A stretch of DNA of 31,495 bases, taken from assembly GCA_023392475.1 (NCBI GenBank), contig JAEVZA010000424.1, forward strand, positions 1 to 31,495. The letters are read 5' to 3'. This document shows positions 25,691 to 31,495 of the stretch, in pieces. Source of the DNA: Actinomycetes bacterium. Lineage in GTDB: Bacteria > Actinomycetota > Acidimicrobiia > Acidimicrobiales > Microtrichaceae. Both the position numbers and the translations under genes were made by a program. Every line of letters begins with the position of its first letter. The first letter of the stretch is position 1. Below the pieces are notes generated by a model, which saw only the letters and a list, made by a program, of their open reading frames with translations, was not told the origin of the DNA and ran no database searches.

Positions 25691-25815
25691 GTGTCGCGCC
25701 ACCGTCCGCGCGTGCCGACGGCCGGGTCGCCGCGCTCCGCGTCGGTTCGAGGTGAACTCGCGGTGACCACCGTCGAGACCGCTCAACGTGCCCAGACCCG
25801 GGCCGATGGGACCGC

Positions 25816-26853
25816 ATGCGCACCCGCCTGCTGGTCCCCACCGTCGCCGTCGTGTCCGCCGCCACCCTCCTCGTCGGGGTGCTCGGCCTGACCGCCGAGG
25901 CGGGTGCGGCGACCTCGTCCGGGTCGTCGGCCACGTCGGGGTCGTCCGGGCAGCGCACCCACATCGTGCAGTCCGGCGACACGGTGCAGTCGATCGCCCG
26001 CCGCTACGGCGTGAGCGCGGACGACGTCCGCGTCGCGAACGGCATCGTCGACGACCGGCTCTACCTCGGTGCCCGCCTCGTGATCGACGGGAGCGCGGCG
26101 TCGGACGGCTCGTCCGGCACGCCCGCGACGTCGCGGATCTCGTCGACCTCCAAGAGCTCGAGGCGCTCGTCCTCCGGCGGCACCTCGTCGGGCACCACGT
26201 CGTCGAAGCGGAGCCGCTCGGGCACCTACACCGTGAAGGCCGGTGACTACCTCGACGGGATCGCCCACCGCAACGGCGTGACGCTCTCGGCGCTCCTGAA
26301 GGCCAACGGGCTCAAGAGCACCAGCCTGATCCTGCCGGGCGACCGGCTGGCGATCCCGTCGGGCTCCTCGTCCTCGTCCTCATCGTCGGACGACCCGTCC
26401 TCCTCGTCCGGCTCGTCGACGTCCGGTTCGTCGTCCCCGGCCCGGTCGAACGCGATGGGGCCGTCGCTGCGCTGCCCGGTCCCCGGCGCGAGCTTCATGA
26501 ACGACTGGGGCTTCCCGCGTGACGGCGGCACCCGGTTCCACGAGGGCAACGACCTCTTCGCCCCGAAGGGCACCACGATCTACGCGCCGGCCGCCGGCAC
26601 GATCGTCTACAGCTCGAACAACCTCGGCGGCTCGTCGTTCAACCTGATCACCACGACCGGTTGGAACCTGTACGGGGCGCACCTCTCGGCCGCCATCGGC
26701 ACGAACCGCCGCGTCAAGGCCGGCGAGCCGATCGGTCGGGTCGGCAACACCGGCGACGCGGCGGGCGGCCCCACGCACCTGCACTTCCAGCTGCGACGGG
26801 TCAACGGCAAGCCGATCAACCCGTACCCGTCGCTCGTCGCCGCCTGCGGCTGA
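25816..26853 (+). CDS. LysM-LysM-M23 peptidoglycan endopeptidase
   Basis: A 345-residue secreted protein. A signal peptide covers about residues 1-32, ending around AEAGA. Two LysM domains follow, at about 48-92 (HIVQSGDTVQSIARRYGVS) and 136-182 (TYTVKAGDYLDGIAHRNGV). They are joined by Ser-rich linkers, the second almost entirely Ser/Asp/Gly. The C-terminal M23 domain has the LAS-type zinc ligands His242 and Asp246 in RFHEGND, and His321 and His323 in HLHFQL. The likely role is cleavage of peptide cross-links in the cell wall. The 125 bp upstream contain no motif I can assign; a c-di-AMP riboswitch, common before such genes in actinobacteria, was looked for but not found. The ATG at 25816 is chosen because it starts the signal peptide. 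Confidence 0.93.
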   Translation: MRTRLLVPTVAVVSAATLLVGVLGLTAEAGAATSSGSSATSGSSGQRTHIVQSGDTVQSIARRYGVSADDVRVANGIVDDRLYLGARLVIDGSAASDGSSGTPATSRISSTSKSSRRSSSGGTSSGTTSSKRSRSGTYTVKAGDYLDGIAHRNGVTLSALLKANGLKSTSLILPGDRLAIPSGSSSSSSSSDDPSSSSGSSTSGSSSPARSNAMGPSLRCPVPGASFMNDWGFPRDGGTRFHEGNDLFAPKGTTIYAPAAGTIVYSSNNLGGSSFNLITTTGWNLYGAHLSAAIGTNRRVKAGEPIGRVGNTGDAAGGPTHLHFQLRRVNGKPINPYPSLVAACG

Positions 26854-26868
26854 CCCGAGCGGCGGGTC

Positions 26869-27732
26869 TCAGCGCGTCGGCCGGATGACGCGCTCGCCCC
26901 AGTCGGCGAGCGCGGCGCGGGTGTCGCGCATGAACATGAAGGCGGGGATCACGACGCGGTCCACGCCCTGCGCGGCGAGCTCCTGCACGGCGCCCACCGG
27001 GTCGTCGCCGAACAGGCCCGGGCTCCACGAGGTGACCTCGATCGCCTCGGCGTCGCGGCCCGCGTCGGCCGCCGACTGGCGCATCACGTCGACGAGCTCG
27101 TCGAGCTCGCCCTTGCCGGGGAAGAACCCGTCGCCGAGCCGCCCGGCGCGCCGGGCCGCGGCGGCGCTGTGGCCGCCGACGTGGATCGGCACCCGGCCCC
27201 GCGCCGGCTTCGGGTTGACGTTCGCCCCGTCGAAGTCGAGGAACCGGCCGTGGTGGTCGACGTGGTCGCCGCCCCAGAGCGACCGCATGACGTCGACGTA
27301 CTCGTCGGTGCGGGGACCGCGCTCGTCGAACGGCACGCCGAGCGCCTCGAACTCCTCCTGGAGCCACCCGACGCCGATCCCGAGCTCCACCCGCCCGCCG
27401 GAGAGGTCGTCGAGCGTCGCCACCTCCTTGGCCAGGACCACCGGGTTGCGCTGCGGGAGGATGAGGATGCCGGTGCCCAGCCGCATCTCCTCGGTCGCGG
27501 CGGCGACGAACGCCAGCCACATCAGCGGATCGGGGATCGGCGTCTCCGGCGAGCCCGCCATCCGGCCGCTCGGGTCGTACGGGTACTCCGACTCGTAGCT
27601 GCTCGGGAAGATCACGTGCTCGACGGTCCAGAGCGACTCGAAGCCGGACGACTCGGCGCCCTGCGCCAGCTCGATCAGCCCCTCGCGCCGGCTGAACTGC
27701 AGCGTGTTGGCGAACGCGATCCCGAACTTCAT
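26869..27732 (-). CDS. LLM-class (F420-type) oxidoreductase
   Basis: A 287-residue TIM-barrel protein of the luciferase-like monooxygenase class. Family segments are MKFGIAFANTLQFSRREGL, ESLWTVEHVIFPSSYESEYP, LGTGILILPQRNPVVLAKEV, GGRVELGIGVGWLQEEFEAL and RVPIHVGGHS. The GGRVELGIGVGW type is common among F420-dependent members, but FMN use cannot be excluded. Its ATG overlaps the stop of the upstream Baeyer-Villiger monooxygenase by 4 nt (ATGA) and GGGGGTC precedes it, so the two are coupled and probably act on one pathway. The gene ends 15 bp from the convergent M23 peptidase gene without a visible terminator. Confidence 0.9.
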   Translation of the reverse strand: MKFGIAFANTLQFSRREGLIELAQGAESSGFESLWTVEHVIFPSSYESEYPYDPSGRMAGSPETPIPDPLMWLAFVAAATEEMRLGTGILILPQRNPVVLAKEVATLDDLSGGRVELGIGVGWLQEEFEALGVPFDERGPRTDEYVDVMRSLWGGDHVDHHGRFLDFDGANVNPKPARGRVPIHVGGHSAAAARRAGRLGDGFFPGKGELDELVDVMRQSAADAGRDAEAIEVTSWSPGLFGDDPVGAVQELAAQGVDRVVIPAFMFMRDTRAALADWGERVIRPTR

Positions 27733-29309
27733 GACCGACCCCCGGTGCTCCGATCGCCGGCCGTCCGGCCGTGCGGTGTGGCGAGCAGACGGTAGGCGCC
27801 CGGGCGCACCCAGCGCGTCCTGCGCCAGTAGTGCAGCGCCGAGTGCGGGTACTGCGTGGACACGCGCCCGTGCTCGTCCAGGAAGTAGCTGCTGCAGCCC
27901 GACTCCCACAACGTGCCCGCCATCGCCCGGCGGACCGCGGCGACGTCGGCCGCCTGCGCCCGCGCCCGCACCTCCACCGGCCGGTGCCGGCGGCGGACGC
28001 GGCGCACGAGCCCGAGCACGTGGTGCACCTGCGTCTCGAGCACGAAGATGATCGAGTTGCCGCCCTGGTTGGTGTTCGGCCCGTAGAGGACGAAGAGGTT
28101 CGGGTAGCCGTGCACGGAGGTGCCGCGGTACGCGGCCGCGCCCGACGCCCACTCCTCGTGGAGGTCGCGCCCGCCCCGCCCCCGGACCGTGAGGCCGGCG
28201 AGGTGGTCGGTGGCCCGGAAGCCGGTGCCCAGCACGATGACGTCGACTGCGTGCTCTCGACCCGAGGCGTCCACCACGCCGTGCTCGGTCACCGCGGTCA
28301 CGGGTTCGGTGACGAGCTCGACGTCGGGGCGCTGCAGCGCCGGGTACCAGTCGTTGCTGAGCAGGAGGCGCTTGCAGCCGATCGGGTACCCGGGCGTCAG
28401 GCGGGCGCGGAGCGCCTCGTCGGGCACGACGGCCGCGAGGAAGCGCAGCGCCCAGCGGGTCCGCTGCGCCGTCGCCGGGTCCTCCGTGCGGACCGACGTG
28501 TTGCGCTCGAACATCCAGAAGTGCCGCCAGCGCTCCCGGCGCGCCGCGCCCGGGAGCCACCGGAACCGGCGACGCTCGGTGGGGGAGTAGGGCCGCAGCT
28601 GCTTCGGCATGACCCAGGGCGGCGAGCGCTGGAACACCGTGGTGCGCGCGGCCGCCTCCGCCACGTGGGGCACGAACTGCACGGCGCTCGCGCCCGTGCC
28701 GACGACGGCCACGCGTCGCCCCGCGAGGTCGACGTCGTGGTCCCAGCGCGCGGAGTGGAACACGGGCCCGCGGAAGGAGTCGAGGCCGGGCAGGCGGGGC
28801 GTCGACGGGACGTTCAGCATGCCCAGCGCGCTGACCACCACGTCGGCGTGCGCGACCGTCCCGTCCCCGAGGTGGAGGTCCCACCGCGCCGCTCCCTCGT
28901 CCCACGCCACCTCGCGGACCTCGCACCCGGTGCGCACGTGGGGGCGCACGCCGAAGCGGTCCGCGCACGCCTCGAGGTACGCCCGGATCTCGGGCTGGTC
29001 CGCGTACGTCATCGACCAGTCGGGGTTCAGCGCGAACGAGTACGAGTAGAAGTGCGACGGGACGTCGCACTGGGCTCCCGGGTACGTGTTGTCGTGCCAG
29101 GTCCCGCCGATGCCGTCTGACCGCTCGTACACGGTGAACGTGGTGACGCCGGCCCGGCGGAGCCGGATCGCCGTCGCCAGGCCGCCGGCGCCGGCCCCCA
29201 CGATCGCCACCTCGGGTGACCAGCGGGGCAGGCGGCGGGCGACCGCGCCCCGCAACCCGGCGGCCCGGCTCGTGATCAGACGGCTCCGGCCACCTAACCT
29301 GACGCTCAT
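27729..29309 (-). CDS. Flavin-containing Baeyer-Villiger-type monooxygenase
   Basis: A 526-residue class B flavoprotein monooxygenase. It shows the FAD-binding Rossmann motif GAGAGG (38-43) in EVAIVGAGAGGLATAIRLR, then GIGGTWHDNTYPGAQCDVPS, typical of BVMOs. The fingerprint is FRGPVFHSARWD, which fits FxGxxxHxxxW, with Asp where Pro is often found. The NADPH-binding motif is GTGASAVQFVP. The enzyme would insert oxygen next to a ketone carbonyl using NADPH and O2. A 30-residue basic N-terminal extension precedes the FAD motif. The ATG at 29309 overlaps, base for base, the ATG of an opposing reading frame (CATG at 29307-29310). A CAGATT box lies 6 nt upstream. It is coupled to the LLM gene downstream. 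Confidence 0.9.
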   Translation of the reverse strand: MSVRLGGRSRLITSRAAGLRGAVARRLPRWSPEVAIVGAGAGGLATAIRLRRAGVTTFTVYERSDGIGGTWHDNTYPGAQCDVPSHFYSYSFALNPDWSMTYADQPEIRAYLEACADRFGVRPHVRTGCEVREVAWDEGAARWDLHLGDGTVAHADVVVSALGMLNVPSTPRLPGLDSFRGPVFHSARWDHDVDLAGRRVAVVGTGASAVQFVPHVAEAAARTTVFQRSPPWVMPKQLRPYSPTERRRFRWLPGAARRERWRHFWMFERNTSVRTEDPATAQRTRWALRFLAAVVPDEALRARLTPGYPIGCKRLLLSNDWYPALQRPDVELVTEPVTAVTEHGVVDASGREHAVDVIVLGTGFRATDHLAGLTVRGRGGRDLHEEWASGAAAYRGTSVHGYPNLFVLYGPNTNQGGNSIIFVLETQVHHVLGLVRRVRRRHRPVEVRARAQAADVAAVRRAMAGTLWESGCSSYFLDEHGRVSTQYPHSALHYWRRTRWVRPGAYRLLATPHGRTAGDRSTGGRS

Positions 29310-29310
29310 G
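29295..29310 (+). promoter_or_regulatory. Leaderless promoter for the leader ORF and SDR operon
   Basis: TAACCT (29295-29300), 7 nt, then ATG at 29308. The box lies inside codons 4-6 of the opposing BVMO gene. The opposing strand has CAGATT (29321-29316), 6 nt before its own ATG and within this leader ORF. The two promoters therefore face each other across a single CATG. Confidence 0.5.
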
Positions 29311-29355
29311 TCAGCAATCTGCCACACCGCCGTCGGCCCGGACGGCCCCGCGTGA
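29308..29355 (+). CDS. 15-codon leader ORF coupled to the SDR gene
   Basis: A reading frame of 15 residues (MSAICHTAVGPDGPA) starts at an ATG that follows a TANNNT box by 7 nt. It ends in a TGA that overlaps the GTG start of the SDR gene (GTGA at 29352-29355). The SDR start has no good Shine-Dalgarno sequence, so translation of the leader ORF may be needed to deliver ribosomes to it. The peptide itself has no recognisable domain. Existence as a translated ORF is inferred from position only. Confidence 0.45.
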   Translation: MSAICHTAVGPDGPA

Positions 29356-30116
29356 GCGGCGTCAGCGCCGACGCTCCCACGGCGCTGGTCACCGGCGGGT
29401 CGCGGGGGATCGGCGCTGCGGTGGTGTCGCTGCTCGCGGCCGACGGCTGGTGGGTGCACGACCTCGACCGCGACCCGTGCCCGGACGCCCCCGACGGCGT
29501 CATCCGGCACCGGTGCGACGTGGCCGACGAGACCGAGGTGGTCCGGGCGGTCCGCTCGGCCCGGGATGCGACCGGACCCATCGGGATGGCGGTCCTCAAC
29601 GCGGGGACCGGCGGCTCGTCGCCGGTCGCGACCATGTCCGTGGCCGAGTGGGACCGCGTGCACGGCCTCAACGCCCGGGGGACCTTCCTCTGCCTGCGCG
29701 AGGTCGCGCGCACGATGCTCCACGACGGCGTGGGCGGCGCGGTCGTGGCCGTGACCTCGATCTCGGCCCGGCAATCGGAGCGCACGATGGCGCACTACGC
29801 CTCGTCGAAGGCCGCGGTCGAGGCGCTCGTGCGCACCGCCGCGGTCGAGCTCGGCCCGTCGGGGATCCGCGTCAACGCCGTCGCGCCGGGCACGACCGAC
29901 ACGCCGATGTTCACGCAGACCGACGGGCTCCCCGGCTACCGGGACCGCGTGGCCTGCCGCGCCGCGCTCGGCCGCGTCGGCTCGGCCGAGGAGGTGGCCC
30001 GAGCGGTCGTGGCGGTGGCCGGGTTGGAGTGGGTCACCGGGCAGGTGCTCGCCGCCGACGGCGGCCTGTCGCGCTGGAGCCCGATCGACCCGCTCGAGGG
30101 GACCGGCCGCCGGTGA
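29352..30116 (+). CDS. Short-chain dehydrogenase/reductase (SDR)
   Basis: A 254-residue classical SDR with the cofactor motif TGGSRGIG near residue 14, NAG in VLNAGTGG, the catalytic Ser in VTSISARQS, Tyr and Lys in YASSK, and a final GQVLAADGGLS. It would interconvert an alcohol and a ketone with NAD(P)(H). An Asp after the second beta strand (WWVHDLDRDP) suggests preference for NAD; this is inference. The GTG start lies in a GTGA shared with the leader ORF stop. The gene's stop overlaps the start of the VOC gene. It is the first full gene of the SDR-VOC-LLM group and divergent from the BVMO gene, so an alcohol-ketone-ester/lactone pathway is plausible. Confidence 0.92.
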   Translation: MSGVSADAPTALVTGGSRGIGAAVVSLLAADGWWVHDLDRDPCPDAPDGVIRHRCDVADETEVVRAVRSARDATGPIGMAVLNAGTGGSSPVATMSVAEWDRVHGLNARGTFLCLREVARTMLHDGVGGAVVAVTSISARQSERTMAHYASSKAAVEALVRTAAVELGPSGIRVNAVAPGTTDTPMFTQTDGLPGYRDRVACRAALGRVGSAEEVARAVVAVAGLEWVTGQVLAADGGLSRWSPIDPLEGTGRR

Positions 30117-30544
30117 GCCCGGCCCGGCGCGCGCTGCACCACGTCGCCCTCTGCCCGACCGACCTCGAGGCCTCGCTCCGCTTCTACCGCGACGGCCTCG
30201 GCCTGGTGGAGCTGATGGACCGGCGCTTCGAGGGTGACTGGCCCACGCTGTTCGGTGCCGGCGCCACCGAGCTGCGCTCGATCTTCCTGGGCGACCCCGA
30301 GGCACCCGACGCCGGTGTGGTGGAGCTCGTCGACCTCGGTCCGCTCCTGCCGACCCACGAGCCGGCCCCGGCGCCCCGGCACGGGTTCTTCCTGCTGTCG
30401 TTCAACGTGGACCTGGCCGCGGCGACGGAGCGGCTCGCACGGCTCGGGGCGGACGTGCGGGCCCGGATCGAGGTGCACGGCGTGGCGATGGCGGTCGTCC
30501 GCGACCCCGACGGCACGCAGGTGGAGCTGATCGACCTGCCGTGA
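30113..30544 (+). CDS. VOC (glyoxalase/extradiol dioxygenase-like) family protein
   Basis: A 143-residue protein with two beta-alpha-beta-beta-beta modules. Module 1 starts at RALHHVALCPTDLEASLRFY and includes VVELVDLG. Module 2 runs through HGFFLLSFNVDLAAATERLA to the C-terminal RDPDGTQVELIDLP. Candidate metal ligands are the His near residue 9-10, the Glu in VVEL and the Glu in VELID near the end. Family members include lyases, isomerases, dioxygenases and non-catalytic binding proteins, so the reaction cannot be stated. The GTG start overlaps the SDR stop (GTGA). The stop codon region again holds GTGA, from which the next frame could also begin. Confidence 0.85.
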   Translation: MSPARRALHHVALCPTDLEASLRFYRDGLGLVELMDRRFEGDWPTLFGAGATELRSIFLGDPEAPDAGVVELVDLGPLLPTHEPAPAPRHGFFLLSFNVDLAAATERLARLGADVRARIEVHGVAMAVVRDPDGTQVELIDLP

Positions 30545-30585
30545 CCCCTCCGCAGCGCGGGGTACCCGGCGCGCCGCCGGGGTGG

Positions 30586-30600
30586 CAGGCTCGGGCCATG
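30586..30600 (+). promoter_or_regulatory. Possible internal leaderless promoter of the second LLM gene
   Basis: CAGGCT (30586-30591), 6 nt, then ATG at 30598. The same CAGNNT-N6-start pattern precedes 11084 (-) and 29309 (-). It supports the ATG over the coupled GTG at 30541. Confidence 0.4.
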
Positions 30601-31434
30601 CGCTACGCGATCAAGACCGCTCCGCAGATGACGACCTGGTCGGCCATGCTCGAGGTCTGGCAGGCCGCCGACGAGATCGACCTGTTCGAGTCCGCCTGGA
30701 ACTTCGACCACTTCGAGCCGATCCTCGGCCAGCCGCGCAACGGGCCGTGCCTCGAGGGCTGGACGATGCTCGCGGCGATGGCCCAGGCCACCCGCCGCAT
30801 CCGCGTGGGGTGCATGGTCACCGGCATGCCCTACCGGCACCCGGCGGTGCTCGCCAACATGGCGGCGACCGTGGACCAGATCTCCGGCGGGCGCCTGGAG
30901 CTCGGGCTCGGGGCCGGGTGGAACCAGGAGGAGTCCGACGCCTACGGGATCGAGCTGCCGCCGCTCAAGGAGCGGTTCGACCGCTTCGACGAGGGGTGCG
31001 AGATCATCATCGGGCTCCTGACCGAGCCGCAGTTCAGCCACCGCGGTGCCCACTTCACGATCACCGACGCCTACTGCGAGCCGAAGCCGATCCAGCGCCC
31101 GCACCCGCCGATCACGATCGGGGGCGACGGCCCGACCCGGACGCTGCGGGCCGTGGCCCGCTACGCCCAGCGGTGGAACACGCCGTTCACGTCGCCTGAG
31201 GTGCTCCGCGAGAAGCAGGAGATCCTGGCGCGCCACTGCGCCGACGTCGGCCGCGACCCGTCCGAGATCCTGATCACGGCCCAGCTCTTCCACGACCCGG
31301 CGAAGGGCGCCGCGGCCACCGCCGAGGGGTGCGCCGAGCTCGGCGAGGCCGGGTGCCAGCTCGTGGTGATCGGGCTGCCGGCGACGCACCACACGGCCGC
31401 CGAGGTCGAGGCCCTCGCCGCCGGCCTCGACTGA
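30598..31434 (+). CDS. LLM-class (F420-type) oxidoreductase
   Basis: A 278-residue luciferase-like TIM-barrel protein. Recognisable are MRYAIKTAPQMTTW, then SAWNFDHFEPILGQPRNGPC, RIRVGCMVTGMPYRHPAVLA, SGGRLELGLGAGWNQEE and PPITIGGDGPTRTLR. These match F420-dependent LLM proteins in overall layout. It differs clearly from the other LLM protein at 26869-27732 and is not a recent duplicate. Two starts are possible. A GTG at 30541 overlaps the VOC stop and would add 19 residues of Pro/Gly-rich sequence. The ATG at 30598 gives the usual family N-terminus and has a CAGGCT box before it, so it is chosen. It is the last gene of the SDR-VOC-LLM group and is followed by a hairpin. Confidence 0.88.
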   Translation: MRYAIKTAPQMTTWSAMLEVWQAADEIDLFESAWNFDHFEPILGQPRNGPCLEGWTMLAAMAQATRRIRVGCMVTGMPYRHPAVLANMAATVDQISGGRLELGLGAGWNQEESDAYGIELPPLKERFDRFDEGCEIIIGLLTEPQFSHRGAHFTITDAYCEPKPIQRPHPPITIGGDGPTRTLRAVARYAQRWNTPFTSPEVLREKQEILARHCADVGRDPSEILITAQLFHDPAKGAAATAEGCAELGEAGCQLVVIGLPATHHTAAEVEALAAGLD

Positions 31435-31471
31435 CCGTCCGTTCCCCGCCCCCATCCCGTTCTGTGTCGTG

Positions 31472-31495
31472 GAGTGGGGGCCAGGGCCCCCACTC
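31472..31495. terminator. Terminator hairpin at the right edge
   Basis: GAGTGGGGGCC and GGCCCCCACTC are perfect complements around AG (effective stem 10 bp, loop 4 nt). It lies 38 bp after the LLM stop. The window ends with the stem, so a T-tract cannot be checked. The sequence just before it (TCCCGTTCTGTG) resembles 5418-5427 after zwf. Confidence 0.65.

Noticed and set aside
25691..25815. c-di-AMP (ydaO-type) riboswitch before the LysM-M23 gene
   Set aside because: Such riboswitches often precede cell-wall hydrolase genes in actinobacteria, but I could not match the conserved core beyond a loose GGTGAA-like stretch. Nothing else convincing is in this 125-bp gap.
30541..30597. 19-codon N-terminal extension of the second LLM protein from GTG 30541
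   Set aside because: The added residues are Pro/Gly-rich and unlike LLM proteins; the ATG at 30598 has a better promoter context. Coupled translation from 30541 cannot be fully excluded.

Overview
The window is about 31.5 kb of very GC-rich, densely packed DNA from an actinobacterium. Translational coupling through ATGA/GTGA overlaps, many GTG starts, apparently leaderless promoters, several (F420-type) LLM oxidoreductases, an SCO6745-family protein, and a thiolase paired with a DUF35 protein point to Actinomycetota. I infer Acidimicrobiia rather than a streptomycete or mycobacterium, but no rRNA or marker gene in the window settles this. There are no tRNAs, rRNAs, CRISPR arrays, transposases or phage genes. 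The content looks chromosomal and mostly metabolic.

Layout. 1-711 (-) is the 5' part of an RNB-domain ribonuclease cut by the window edge. 750-2560 (+) is a two-gene operon: a YciI-nitroreductase fusion and an SCO6745-family protein. 2607-5391 (+) is a pentose-phosphate operon rpiA-rpe-zwf. 5471-7879 holds two convergent lipoproteins with beta-propeller repeats (Kelch-like and YVTN-like). 7990-8829 (+) is a crotonase-fold protein without the usual catalytic glutamates. 8886-11084 (-) is a 732-residue protein I cannot assign. 11193-14913 (+) is signalling: a PAS-GGDEF diguanylate cyclase followed by a three-PAS hybrid histidine kinase. 14976-15164 (-) is a 62-residue orphan. 15320-16371 (+) is azlCD. 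16631-19084 (+) is lon, behind a very long hairpin and a SigR/SigH-like promoter. 19237-20001 (-) is a ferritin-like diiron protein and 20150-20539 (+) a PPOX/F420-type flavoprotein. 20592-22210 (-) is a DUF35-thiolase pair, and 22330-23433 (-) a pirin. 23525-25690 (+) is a membrane-anchored YceI / cytochrome c / type II copper monooxygenase fusion. 25816-26853 (+) is a LysM-LysM-M23 peptidase. 26869-31434 is a divergent catabolic-looking locus: Baeyer-Villiger monooxygenase plus LLM oxidoreductase on one strand, SDR, VOC protein and a second LLM oxidoreductase on the other.

The most unusual points are these: (1) the YceI-CxxCH-copper monooxygenase fusion, which keeps all six expected copper ligands and a heme site in one chain; (2) the head-to-head start of the BVMO and SDR transcripts, where start codons on the two strands share one CATG and a 15-codon leader ORF is coupled to the SDR gene; (3) a recurrent TANNNT or CAGNNT box 6-9 nt before start codons, which implies many leaderless mRNAs; (4) a near-perfect 27-bp-arm hairpin plus a GGGAAT-N18-GTT promoter before lon; (5) two tandem duplications (18 and 24 bp) that each begin exactly at a gene's stop codon.

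All functional calls are by motif recognition from the sequence. No database search was possible.
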